DNA from: Eubacterium sp. CAG:252
Lineage (GTDB): Bacteria; Bacillota; Clostridia; Lachnospirales; Lachnospiraceae
Direction of reading: 5' to 3'
DNA: 13,428 nucleotides
NCBI GenBank assembly: GCA_000436535.1
Contig: FR886296.1
Location: 8,259 to 21,686, forward strand
Position 1 is the first letter of the stretch. The number at the start of each line of letters is the position of its first letter. Shown piece by piece: positions 1 through 6,803 of this stretch. The notes under the pieces were generated by a model that worked only from the letters and a program-made list of their open reading frames with translations, was not told the DNA's origin and did not search any database. Position numbers and translations under genes: made by a program.

Positions 1-98
1 TTGCTTTAATATATATAGATACAAAATATATAAATAAAAACAAGGACCTTGGAGAGGGTCAATAAAAACTACTACTATATAAGTACGAGGAAAAACAG

Positions 99-659
99 AT
101 GTTAGATGTATTTGGACTGTTTAGCGTAGAAACATTATATGTTTTAATAGGTATTGCTGTATTACTTATTATATCTATTGTGTTATCAATAGTTGCAATC
201 GCTAGGTCATCATCTATGAAGAAAAAGTACAATATGATGATGGAAGGTTCTGAAGGAAAGAGTATAGAACAGATTATAAAAGCGTATACTGATGATGTTA
301 AGCTTCTTAAGGAAACATATACAGACAATACAGATGCAATCAAGGATATTTATGAGAAAATGCAGTACACATTCCATAAAATAGGAATTGTTAAGTATGA
401 TGCATTTCATGAAATGGGTGGTAAGTTAAGCTTTGCATTGTGTATGCTTGATAGTAATAATAACGGTTATCTTTTAAATGTAATGCACAGTAATAATGGC
501 TGTTTTGCATATATAAAAGAAATTATTAATGGTAAGTCATTTATAGAGCTTGGTGGAGAAGAAGAAAAAGCACTTAATCAGGCTGTTGCCGGAAGAATGG
601 GCGATGAGGCACTTAGTCAGGAAGTAAATGATATAGTTAATAACGTAAATAATAAGTAA
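99..659 (+). CDS. DUF4446 family single-pass membrane protein
   Basis: A 186-residue protein of unknown function. Residues about 9-36 form one hydrophobic transmembrane segment near the N-terminus. A helical, charged linker follows (about 45-90), then a soluble domain with the pattern I recall for DUF4446: KIGIVKYDAFHEMGGKLSF, then a D-x-N-x-NGYLL stretch, a YIKEI segment and a final GGEEEKALNQA helix. The start ATG is preceded by GAGG at 87-90 with 8-nt spacing. In Lachnospiraceae this family usually lies between parB and serS near the origin, and serS does follow here. Such placement suggests a housekeeping role linked to the origin region or envelope, but no activity is known. A terminator (708-737) separates it from serS, so the two are probably separate transcripts. 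Family assignment is from remembered sequence pattern, not a search. Confidence 0.85.
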   Translation: MLDVFGLFSVETLYVLIGIAVLLIISIVLSIVAIARSSSMKKKYNMMMEGSEGKSIEQIIKAYTDDVKLLKETYTDNTDAIKDIYEKMQYTFHKIGIVKYDAFHEMGGKLSFALCMLDSNNNGYLLNVMHSNNGCFAYIKEIINGKSFIELGGEEEKALNQAVAGRMGDEALSQEVNDIVNNVNNK

Positions 660-690
660 GAAGTAAAAAAGCATACTATAAGATTTCAGA

Positions 691-849
691 TAGCTAACTA
701 TAAATGAGCAGATACACAAAAATAATTTGCTTTTTTTGTACAATTATATACATTTCAATAGATTATGGAAAATATGTCTTTTTAACGCAGACATGCTTGT
801 GCAATATTTTAAATTTACTCATTTATAGTAGCTAATTATAGTAGCTAAT
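691..849. repeat. Interrupted inverted repeat with a tandem 13-mer
   Basis: The arm TAGCTAACTATAAATGAG (691-708) matches the reverse complement of CTCATTTATAGTAGCTA (818-834) except for one missing base. The right arm overlaps a perfect tandem duplication of TATAGTAGCTAAT (824-836 and 837-849). The arms are about 110 bases apart and enclose a terminator and a small hairpin. It could be a small foldback (MITE-like) insertion or a regulatory structure. Confidence 0.5.
708..737 (+). terminator. Intrinsic terminator after the DUF4446 gene
   Basis: Stem GCAGAT (708-713) pairs with ATTTGC (725-730) with one G-U wobble, loop 714-724, followed by seven T residues (731-737). It lies 48 bases after the DUF4446 stop codon. 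The stem is short, so efficiency may be modest. Confidence 0.6.
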
Positions 850-1111
850 TTAAAATACTACCTGATTTATATGTGTTACAATGCCACATATCTATTATGA
901 TTTTTAAAAATATATTTAGACAAAAAATATGTTTAAACTAAAATAAAATGGATATAAGTTAAAGATAAAAAACAATGTTATATACACAGATATATACCGA
1001 TAAAAACAAATAAATAAAAATAAAAACTACGTAATAAAATACTGGAAATTATGTATAAAAAGGTGCATAATTAATAAAGTATGATTACGAATACAGATTT
1101 TGGAGGAAAGT

Positions 1112-2395
1112 ATGTTAGATTTAAAGTTTGTCAGAGAAAATCCAGACATAGTAAAGCAGAATATAAAGAACAAGTTTCAGGATAGAAAGTTACCTTTAGT
1201 TGATGAAGTTATTGAGCTTGATGCACAGGCAAGAGCTGCACAGACAGAAGCTGATGAGTTAAGAGCTAACAAGAACAAGCTTTCTAAGCAGATTGGTGCA
1301 CTTATGGCACAGGGCAAGAAAGAAGAAGCAGAAGAAGTTAAGAAGCAGGTTTCAGAAAGCGCTGACAGATTAGCAGAGCTTGAATCAAAGGAAGCAGAGC
1401 TTAACGAAAAGGTTACTAAGATAATGATGACTATTCCTAATATCATCGACCCATGTGTTCCTATTGGTAAGGATGATAGTGAGAATGTGGAAGTAGAAAA
1501 GTTCGGTGACCCAGTTGTTCCTGATTATGAAATACCATATCATACAGAGATTATGCAGAAGTTTGATGGTATTGACCTTGATGCGGCTGGTAAGGTTGCT
1601 GGTAATGGTTTCTACTATCTTATGGGAGATATTGCAAGACTTCACTCAGCAGTTATTTCTTATGCAAGAGATTTCATGATAGACAGAGGATTCACATACT
1701 GTATACCTCCTTATATGATAAGAAGCAACGTAGTAACAGGTGTTATGAGCTTTGATGAAATGGATGCAATGATGTACAAGATTGAAGGTGAAGATCTTTA
1801 CCTTATCGGTACAAGTGAGCATTCAATGATTGGTAAGTTTATTGATACAATTACACCAGAAGAAGAGCTTCCAAAGACACTTACAAGTTACTCACCATGC
1901 TTTAGAAAAGAAAAGGGAGCACACGGTATAGAAGAAAGAGGCGTTTACAGAATTCACCAGTTTGAAAAACAGGAAATGATAGTTGTTTGTAAGCCAGAAG
2001 ACAGCAAGATGTGGTTTGATAAGCTCTGGAAGAATACAGTAGACCTTTTCCGTTCTCTTGATATTCCTGTAAGAACACTTGAATGCTGCTCAGGAGACCT
2101 TGCAGATCTTAAGGTAAGATCTATAGATGTAGAAGCATGGTCACCAAGACAGAAGAAGTACTTTGAAGTAGGTTCATGCTCTAACTTAGGAGATGCACAG
2201 GCAAGAAGATTAAAGATAAGAGTACAGGGTCCAGATAAGAACAAGTACTTTGCACATACACTTAACAACACATGTGTTGCACCTCCAAGAATGTTAATCG
2301 CATTTTTAGAGAACAATCTTCAGGCGGATGGAAGTGTTAAAATTCCTAAAGCGCTTCAGCCATATATGGGCGGAAAGACAGAGCTTAGCAAGTAA
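1112..2395 (+). CDS. serS: Seryl-tRNA synthetase (divergent active-site motifs)
   Basis: A 427-residue class II aminoacyl-tRNA synthetase that charges tRNA-Ser with serine in the cytoplasm, a normal bacterial SerRS length. Residues about 1-105 form the long antiparallel coiled-coil arm that grips the tRNA-Ser variable arm, starting MLDLKFVRENPD. The catalytic core has GTSEHSM (233-239), motif 2 around CFRKEKGAHGIEERGVYRIH (263-282) and motif 3 LNNTCVAPPRMLIAFLE (384-400) with the conserved arginine R393. Common bacterial SerRS instead has a TAE-type triad and LNGSGLAVGRTL in motif 3, so this is a divergent branch. ATG at 1112 is preferred over an upstream in-frame TTG at 1100, because GGAGG (1102-1106) sits 5 bases before 1112. 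No T-box is seen upstream. Confidence 0.95.
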   Translation: MLDLKFVRENPDIVKQNIKNKFQDRKLPLVDEVIELDAQARAAQTEADELRANKNKLSKQIGALMAQGKKEEAEEVKKQVSESADRLAELESKEAELNEKVTKIMMTIPNIIDPCVPIGKDDSENVEVEKFGDPVVPDYEIPYHTEIMQKFDGIDLDAAGKVAGNGFYYLMGDIARLHSAVISYARDFMIDRGFTYCIPPYMIRSNVVTGVMSFDEMDAMMYKIEGEDLYLIGTSEHSMIGKFIDTITPEEELPKTLTSYSPCFRKEKGAHGIEERGVYRIHQFEKQEMIVVCKPEDSKMWFDKLWKNTVDLFRSLDIPVRTLECCSGDLADLKVRSIDVEAWSPRQKKYFEVGSCSNLGDAQARRLKIRVQGPDKNKYFAHTLNNTCVAPPRMLIAFLENNLQADGSVKIPKALQPYMGGKTELSK

Positions 2396-2426
2396 GTTCA
2401 TTTAAACAGAATATTAATATTAATAT

Positions 2427-2483
2427 ACCGTGCCAGTATTTAGTAGCTATTTATATCAAAAGGTTATTAAATTCTGACACGGT
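2427..2483. repeat. Inverted repeat downstream of serS
   Basis: ACCGTGCCAG (2427-2436) and CTGACACGGT (2474-2483) pair at 9 of 10 positions across a 37-base AT-rich spacer, about 30 bases after the serS stop. The right arm is followed by TATTTGATAT rather than a clear T-run, so it may be a weak terminator or an mRNA-end structure. Confidence 0.4.
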
Positions 2484-2644
2484 TATTTGATATATGGACG
2501 GATTTGTGTTATCTTTATAAATATATAAAGCTATTACATTTATAGCGTTAAATGTGTTCGTAAGATATGTAATGGGGAACAGTTGAGTGTACGATTTATT
2601 CGTGTTGTTATATTATGTAGCTCGTAAGCTGGAATGGAGTATGT

Positions 2645-3988
2645 ATGAAAAAGGTCAAGGTAAAAAATCTTAAGGGTAATGAGATAGTGGCCCTTCCTAT
2701 AGTGACAGATAGCGGAACAGTGCTTATACATGCAGATGTTGAATTAAAGCCAGAGCTTATAAACAGAGTGATTCGTTTAGGGATAAAGACTCTTTTTATA
2801 AAGGATTATCCAGAAGAGGTAATCAGTAAGGATGATTACAGACACATTGTTATAGGTTCTGAAGAAGAATTTTTAGATACAAATAATGAAGAATATGACG
2901 TAAATGTTTCTGATGAGCAAGATCATGATATAGAAAATGTGAAATCAGAAACAGCTGATAATAAAAAAAGTGTAATGGGAGTCAGTATTGATGATAGTGA
3001 CAATATATCAGGTGGTAATATTGTCAGTGCTGGCTATATAGATAGCACTGGTGATGAGGTTTATGACAGCAGCTTTGCAATACATAAGCAGTCAGACAGT
3101 TATATGGAGGACCATCACATTTACAAGGTTGAAGAAACAGCAAGCAACTCAAGAGTTATTATGAAAAATGTGCTGGAAAAACACATTTACAAGCATAATA
3201 ATGACCTTAAAGTGCTTGGAAAAGAGGCTGAGAAGATTATCGAGTCAGTTATAGAGGAGCCGGAAGTTATCACGAATATAACTGAGATGAGAAATCTTTC
3301 TACAGATATGTATACACATTGTATTAACGTGTGTGCGCTTTCAACAATTATGGCACTCAGACTGAAAATGAGTGAACGTCAAGTGCGTAATATATCAATA
3401 GGTGCGATACTTCACGATATAGGTCTGCGCTACATCAAGGTGCCTTATATGAATACCAATGAAACGTATATGAATACAAAGGATGCGCTGGAATACAAGA
3501 AACATACTATATTTGGCTACAGTTCTCTTCAGGATGAGGACTGGATTCCTGACATAGCAAAAGAGATTATTCTTCTGCACCACGAAAGAATAGACGGAAA
3601 GGGATATCCATTCCAGCATAAGGGTGAAAAGATAAAGACAGAGGTAAAGCTTGTGTCTTTGTGTGATGACTTTGACAGCCTTATAAGTGGGGTTGGCAGT
3701 CCAAAGCTTAAGATATATGAGGCGATAGAGTACATAAAGGCTAATCAGGGCATAAAGTATGATGCAATGATGACAGATAAGCTTCTTGAGTCAGTTGCGG
3801 TATATCCTGTTGGTATAAAGGTTATAACAAGTGAGGGCGAGTCAGGCGTTGTTGTAAGGCAGAATCACAAGTTTACAGACAGACCGGTTATTAAGATGTT
3901 AAAGCACGCAGACGGTTCAGAGTATGAGGACAATGTAGAAAAAGACCTTATGAAGTATCTCACAGTATTTATTATTGATACCGAATAG
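2645..3988 (+). CDS. HD-GYP domain protein, probable c-di-GMP phosphodiesterase
   Basis: A 447-residue soluble protein. Residues 1-70 form a small N-terminal domain of the kind often seen before HD-GYP modules (VALPIVTDSGTVLI, then IKTLFIKDYPEEV). Residues about 72-160 are an acidic, serine-rich linker that looks disordered. The HD-GYP domain spans about 215-400, with H225, the HDIG metal-binding motif (257-260), KKHTIFGY (285-292), HHERIDGKGYP (312-322) and CDDFDSL (340-346). All the metal and GYP signature positions are present, so hydrolysis of cyclic di-GMP is expected. A C-terminal tail of about 60 residues follows. The start ATG has GGAG at 2636-2639. The DUF3881-like gene begins 44 bases downstream, so co-transcription is likely. 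Confidence 0.9.
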   Translation: MKKVKVKNLKGNEIVALPIVTDSGTVLIHADVELKPELINRVIRLGIKTLFIKDYPEEVISKDDYRHIVIGSEEEFLDTNNEEYDVNVSDEQDHDIENVKSETADNKKSVMGVSIDDSDNISGGNIVSAGYIDSTGDEVYDSSFAIHKQSDSYMEDHHIYKVEETASNSRVIMKNVLEKHIYKHNNDLKVLGKEAEKIIESVIEEPEVITNITEMRNLSTDMYTHCINVCALSTIMALRLKMSERQVRNISIGAILHDIGLRYIKVPYMNTNETYMNTKDALEYKKHTIFGYSSLQDEDWIPDIAKEIILLHHERIDGKGYPFQHKGEKIKTEVKLVSLCDDFDSLISGVGSPKLKIYEAIEYIKANQGIKYDAMMTDKLLESVAVYPVGIKVITSEGESGVVVRQNHKFTDRPVIKMLKHADGSEYEDNVEKDLMKYLTVFIIDTE

Positions 3989-4032
3989 GTGCAGAGTTTA
4001 AGATAATAAGAAATATATTTAGAAGGATAATT

Positions 4033-4956
4033 ATGAATTTATATATAAGGGCTATAGGATTCCAGTATCTTGATGCGGATTTTGAGGAAGAGATGATTCA
4101 CGCCGGAATACTGGACAGTATAGAAAAAGGTTTTGTAATAAAGAATACTAAGCTTAACAGAGGAGCTGTTATAGTCAGGGTAAGTGAATCTACAGGATTA
4201 TATATATATGGCAGATTTAAAGGTGATGAATTCATATATGAGTATTATTTTCCTTTTATACTTGGAAAAACAAGCTGTGATAATGATGAGATAACAATAG
4301 AAAGACATCTCGATAAAGAATCGTTTGCAGTTGTATGCGATGAGTCAAAGACAGGAGTTACGCTTATATTCTACTTACAGAATGTTATGGATTATCTTGA
4401 ATTTATATTTGATAAGGACGGATTAAATCAGAAGGAATATAATATAGATACTAAAGGCACACTGTATAAAATACCTATCAAAAACCGAAGGGTGAGCTTA
4501 ACGGCACTTTCTCTCGGGGGCATGATACTTTTACCTTCTCATAGGAAAGTAGAGCCTGTAAAGGCAAAGAGAGCGCAGGAGGAAAGGGAGAAGCTTATTC
4601 AGGCAGCTAAAAATGGTGATGAAGCAGCAATTGAAAATCTTACTATTGAGGATATCGATACATATAACCAGCTTTCACAGCGTATATTAAAAGAGGATGT
4701 ATTTACAATAGTCGATTCGTCTTTTATGCCTTGTGGAGTTGAGTGCGACCAGTATCAGGTTGTTGGTGAAATTCTTGAACTTACGGAGGAAACTAACCAT
4801 TATACAAAGGAAATAGTCTATATTATGGTTATCGAATGTAATAATCTTAATATAACGGTTGCAGTGAATAAAGCAGACCTTCTTGGTGAGCCCGATATTG
4901 GAAGAAGATTTAAGGGTCAGATATGGCTTCAGGGAAGTGTTGCTTTTAAGCAATAG
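4033..4956 (+). CDS. DUF3881-like protein of unknown function
   Basis: A 307-residue protein without signal peptide or transmembrane segments. The opening MNLYIRAIGFQYLDADFEEE and the length of about 300 residues resemble DUF3881, a family I recall mainly from Lachnospiraceae, but this is from memory. The N-terminal half is beta-rich. Residues about 175-235 are helical and highly charged (KRAQEEREKLIQAAKNGDEA). The C-terminal part contains QYQVVGEILELTEETNHYTK and a final beta-rich segment ending at QIWLQGSVAFKQ, resembling a small OB-like fold. The start ATG is preceded by AGAAGGA with good spacing. It lies 44 bases after the HD-GYP gene, so a shared transcript and possible functional link are inferred. 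The promoter of the next tRNA gene overlaps its last codons. Confidence 0.75.
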   Translation: MNLYIRAIGFQYLDADFEEEMIHAGILDSIEKGFVIKNTKLNRGAVIVRVSESTGLYIYGRFKGDEFIYEYYFPFILGKTSCDNDEITIERHLDKESFAVVCDESKTGVTLIFYLQNVMDYLEFIFDKDGLNQKEYNIDTKGTLYKIPIKNRRVSLTALSLGGMILLPSHRKVEPVKAKRAQEEREKLIQAAKNGDEAAIENLTIEDIDTYNQLSQRILKEDVFTIVDSSFMPCGVECDQYQVVGEILELTEETNHYTKEIVYIMVIECNNLNITVAVNKADLLGEPDIGRRFKGQIWLQGSVAFKQ

Positions 4957-4968
4957 TTATGTTATAAT
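4940..4968 (+). promoter_or_regulatory. Promoter of tRNA-Arg(CCT)
   Basis: TTGCTT (4940-4945) is followed by a 17-base spacer and a perfect TATAAT (4963-4968). It starts inside the end of the preceding coding region and gives a predicted transcript start near 4975, about 36 bases before the mature tRNA. Confidence 0.75.
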
Positions 4969-4971
4969 ATT

Positions 4972-5004
4972 AAGTGCTTTATCGGTAACATACGATAGGC
5001 ACTT
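4972..5004 (+). other. Hairpin in the tRNA 5' leader
   Basis: AAGTGC (4972-4977) pairs with GCACTT (4999-5004), and TATCG (4980-4984) pairs with CGATA (4993-4997), giving a two-part stem with a small internal loop and an 8-base apical loop. It fills most of the precursor leader and ends 6 bases before the mature 5' end, so RNase P would cut just after it. Confidence 0.55.
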
Positions 5005-5010
5005 GAATAG

Positions 5011-5082
5011 GTTTCCTTAGTTAAATGGATATAACGGCCCCCTCCTAAGGGGCAGTTGAGGGTTCGATTCCCCCAGGGAACA
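5011..5082 (+). tRNA. tRNA-Arg, anticodon CCT
   Basis: A full cloverleaf can be drawn. The acceptor stem is GTTTCCT (5011-5017) with AGGGAAC (5075-5081), including one T-G pair, with discriminator A5082. The D stem is GTTA/TAAC, and the anticodon stem is GCCCC/GGGGC (5037-5041 and 5049-5053). The anticodon loop is CTCCTAA (5042-5048) with anticodon CCT at 5044-5046, which reads AGG as arginine. The T arm is GAGGG/CCCCC (one A-C mismatch) with loop TTCGATT. No CCA is encoded. The stretch from the anticodon loop onward (5042-5084) is repeated at 8574-8616, showing that the gene is the attachment site of an integrated element. The 3' half of this intact copy may therefore have been supplied by that element. 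Confidence 0.95.
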
Positions 5083-5084
5083 TT
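5042..5084 (+). repeat. attL-like direct repeat inside tRNA-Arg
   Basis: Forty-three bases from position 32 of the tRNA (start of the anticodon loop) to two bases past the discriminator are repeated at 8574-8616 with one mismatch (C5065 against T8597). Identity stops sharply on both sides: C5041 against G8573, and G5085 against A8617. A crossover starting in the anticodon loop is a known preference of some tyrosine-integrase subfamilies. Confidence 0.85.
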
Positions 5085-5090
5085 GGAGCA

Positions 5091-5128
5091 AAGCAGCAGT
5101 GACATGAGAAAGGTCATTGCTGCTTTTT
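5091..5128 (+). terminator. Intrinsic terminator after tRNA-Arg
   Basis: AGCAGCAGTGAC (5092-5103) pairs with GTCATTGCTGCT (5113-5124) with one G-U wobble, loop ATGAGAAAG, followed by TTTT. It begins 9 bases after the tRNA and lies just inside the island, so the element brought its own terminator for the reconstituted tRNA. Confidence 0.8.
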
Positions 5129-5290
5129 CTGTGCTATTTCCGTTTTGCTTTGTAAATGGAGTAATTACCATTGATGATAAAATAACTGTTTCAGATGCTT
5201 TTTAAAGGGAATTGCTTCCGGATACTTAGCCATGCTCTTGGATAAAATTTCATTTTAAAGTCAACGACTGTTTTCAGAAGGTCTATGTGA
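5129..5290. other. Non-coding or decayed DNA at the left edge of the island
   Basis: No intact gene is seen. One short open stretch (FLKGIASGYLAMLLDKISF around 5199-5258, then a stop) has coding character and may be a scrap of a lost gene, but I cannot assign it. No integrase remnant could be recognised here. Confidence 0.35.
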
Positions 5291-5588
5291 GAAAAAGCAA
5301 CATCTTTTACTGGGGTCTGGCCATTCTATAGAGATCGTAGTAATGTCTGGAATACCGTTGCGGCATATTTAGATGTTCCGGTCTGTTGGCTTCATGATGA
5401 AATGCGGGGCTTATGGAGAATGCCTTTTATAATAAAGAAAATTTCAATCTGCAGATGAAAATCAGGATGAAGGCAGCAGTACAATTACTGTACCGGATGG
5501 AGTGGATGTGGAGTTGCTGATGAATGTACTGGGAAATCCAGAGATGGCTGCGTTGTTTGTGTCACTGGCAAAAACAATGAAGACATGA
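5291..5588 (+). pseudogene. Decayed gene, possibly an XRE-type regulator
   Basis: Two reading frames join into one protein-like sequence. Frame A (5291-5458) gives a tryptophan-rich segment with NVWNTVAAYLDVPVCWLHDE, which resembles the helix pair after the DNA-recognition helix in Xre-like repressors (a run of the form VAxxLGVPVxWL). It then hits a stop. Frame B (5436-5588) continues as QSADENQDEGSSTITVPDGV and ends with LLMNVLGNPEMAALFVSLAK plus four residues and a TGA. The frames overlap at about 5436-5458, pointing to a frameshift. There is no start, and an in-frame stop precedes frame A at 5288, so the 5' end is gone. A hairpin terminator follows directly. The identity as a regulator is tentative. 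Confidence 0.5.
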
Positions 5589-5602
5589 AACTAATAAAAA
5601 TT

Positions 5603-5646
5603 GCGATATTGTATGGATAAATTATCTATACAGTATCGCTGTTTTT
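5603..5646 (+). terminator. Intrinsic terminator after the decayed regulator gene
   Basis: GCGATA (5603-5608) pairs with TATCGC (5634-5639), and GTAT/ATAC and GAT/ATC extend the stem inward with mismatches. TGTTTTT follows (5640-5646). It isolates the abiF gene from upstream transcription. Confidence 0.65.
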
Positions 5647-5725
5647 ATGTTAATATATATGAAAATGGAAGGATATTTGGGAGAATTTTGTAAGATATAT
5701 AGCACATACATGGAAGGGGAAAGTA

Positions 5726-6697
5726 ATGTTAACAATAAACCAGTTAATGAAATATTTGAGGACAAAACATCATATTGCTGTTAAAAGTAATCAAGCGCAG
5801 GATTTACGAAACATGGGATATTATCACGGCTTTAAAGGCTATCGTTTTATTCGTATACCAAGTCAGAGAATTCCGTTTACGTCTTTAGATGAAATTATTG
5901 CGTTGAATAAATTTGATATGCATTTAAAAGCACTTTTTTACCCTAAAGTAATGTTTATTGAAAATGCTCTAAAAAGTTATGTTATTGAATCAACTTTGAA
6001 AAACGCAAAATCGGAGAATTTGGATGCTATTTTTAACAAATCAATTACTGATTATCGATCATATACTCCGGGAAGTGATATGTATCATAAACAATATGCT
6101 AAGAGAATGATGCTCAAAGGTAAGATAAATAGTGCATTGATTCGAGATTATGGAAATAATAAAAAAACAGTGAATCATTTTTTTGATGCAGATAAATCAA
6201 TACCGATATGGGCAATATTTGAATCTCTTACTCTTGGAGAATTTGGTACATTTTTTGCATGTGCAAATTCTGATGTTAAGTTATATACATCAGCAACATT
6301 ACACCTTCCCAACAATCTTGATTCAGATGGAAAAATAACAGAGTATATTATATATTCATTAAAGGATCTTAGAAATGAGGTTGCACATAATAATATTATT
6401 TTTGATACAAGATTCAGAACGGGTAAGATAAATCAAAGATTAGTGGCTCTGTTAGAAGCAGAAGTTGGAATTGTAAATCTTGATTTTAAATATATTTATG
6501 CGTACATTATTCTTTTGACATATGTTTTGAGAAAAATGGGAGAATCCAAGACAACATGTAAACAATTTTTGAATGCGTTTATTTCATTGACTGATGAATT
6601 ACGTAATCAGCTTCCAGCAAACGTATGTAATCAAATTTTGGGAACCCAGCAACGTTCTCATCTTAGGCAATTACAAAATTTTATTAGTAATTCCTGA
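5726..6697 (+). CDS. abiF: AbiD/AbiF-type abortive infection protein (Abi_2, HEPN)
   Basis: A 323-residue protein of the Abi_2 family (AbiD/AbiF), which mediates phage-induced growth arrest in lactococci and relatives. Visible family marks are the N-terminal DLRNMGYYHGFKGYRFI (27-43), FIENALKSYV (77-86), PIWAIFESLTLGEFGTFF (160-177) and the HEPN ribonuclease signature RNEVAH (216-221), an R-x4-H motif with a helical C-terminal tail. The motif is intact, so an RNA-cleaving toxin is expected. ATG 5726 follows AAGGGGA (5714-5720) at 5-base spacing. It is the only full-length gene in the island. A compact RNA gene with its own promoter begins about 40 bases after its stop, matching the gene-plus-RNA layout reported for AbiF. 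AbiD and AbiF cannot be told apart by eye. Confidence 0.9.
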   Translation: MLTINQLMKYLRTKHHIAVKSNQAQDLRNMGYYHGFKGYRFIRIPSQRIPFTSLDEIIALNKFDMHLKALFYPKVMFIENALKSYVIESTLKNAKSENLDAIFNKSITDYRSYTPGSDMYHKQYAKRMMLKGKINSALIRDYGNNKKTVNHFFDADKSIPIWAIFESLTLGEFGTFFACANSDVKLYTSATLHLPNNLDSDGKITEYIIYSLKDLRNEVAHNNIIFDTRFRTGKINQRLVALLEAEVGIVNLDFKYIYAYIILLTYVLRKMGESKTTCKQFLNAFISLTDELRNQLPANVCNQILGTQQRSHLRQLQNFISNS

Positions 6698-6703
6698 TAG
6701 AAC

Positions 6704-6732
6704 TTGCATAAATTTTTACCATATGGTATATT
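6704..6732 (+). promoter_or_regulatory. Promoter of the abiF-associated RNA
   Basis: TTGCAT (6704-6709), 17-base spacer, TATATT (6727-6732). It lies 7 bases after the abiF stop, so it serves the RNA and not a protein. Predicted transcript start is near 6739. Confidence 0.7.
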
Positions 6733-6738
6733 ATATCT

Positions 6739-6803
6739 ATGAATTGCGGTGGACGTCTTCGGACAACACCTTGAAAGAGCTTGATGCGTCGGGCTCTTTT
6801 TTT
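6739..6803 (+). ncRNA. Probable abiF-motif small RNA, candidate AbiF antitoxin
   Basis: A transcript of about 65 nt is predicted from promoter to T-run. Hairpin 1: GGTG (6748-6751) pairs with CACC (6767-6770). Inside it, GTC (6755-6757) and GAC (6762-6764) close a TTCG tetraloop, with an asymmetric internal loop (GAC on the left, AA on the right). Hairpin 2: AGAGCTTGA (6776-6784) pairs with TCGGGCTCT (6789-6797) around a TGCG tetraloop and is followed by TTTTTT (6798-6803), so it doubles as terminator. Stable UNCG-type tetraloops and location beside an abiF gene match the abiF RNA motif known from comparative genomics. More recent work, as I recall it, shows this RNA binding and restraining AbiF as an antitoxin. 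That role here is inferred. GAC in the internal loop could pair with GTC (6788-6790). Confidence 0.75.
6776..6803 (+). terminator. Terminator hairpin of the abiF RNA
   Basis: A nine-pair stem with two G-U pairs, TGCG loop and six following T residues. It would also end any abiF mRNA reading through the RNA gene. Confidence 0.85.

Larger units (their letters stand above)
660..1111. other. AT-rich intergenic region upstream of serS
   Basis: About 450 bases with no credible gene. It holds the terminator at 708-737, a long interrupted inverted repeat (691-708 with 818-834), a small hairpin ATGTCT/AGACAT (774-779 with 789-794), a tandem 13-base repeat (824-849), and the serS ribosome binding site at its end. 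Below 850 it is almost pure A+T with runs such as AAATAAATAAAAATAAAAAC. The serS promoter must lie here, but no single -35/-10 pair stands out. No T-box (specifier stem, or the conserved TGGNACCGCG box) is visible. Confidence 0.6.

Noticed and set aside
1100..1111. TTG at 1100 as the serS start
   Set aside because: It overlaps the GGAGG ribosome site; ATG 1112 has ideal spacing and gives the normal SerRS N-terminus MLDLKFVREN.
660..1111. T-box riboswitch upstream of serS
   Set aside because: Synthetase genes in Firmicutes often have one, but no T-box core sequence or antiterminator/terminator pair could be found in this AT-rich gap.
1954..2316. Minus-strand ORF inside serS
   Set aside because: Antisense shadow of conserved SerRS motifs 2 and 3.
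6594..6803. The 5' extension of the membrane reading frame (from ATG 6594 or 6723)
   Set aside because: It runs over the end of abiF, the RNA promoter and the RNA gene, and its translation there lacks protein character.
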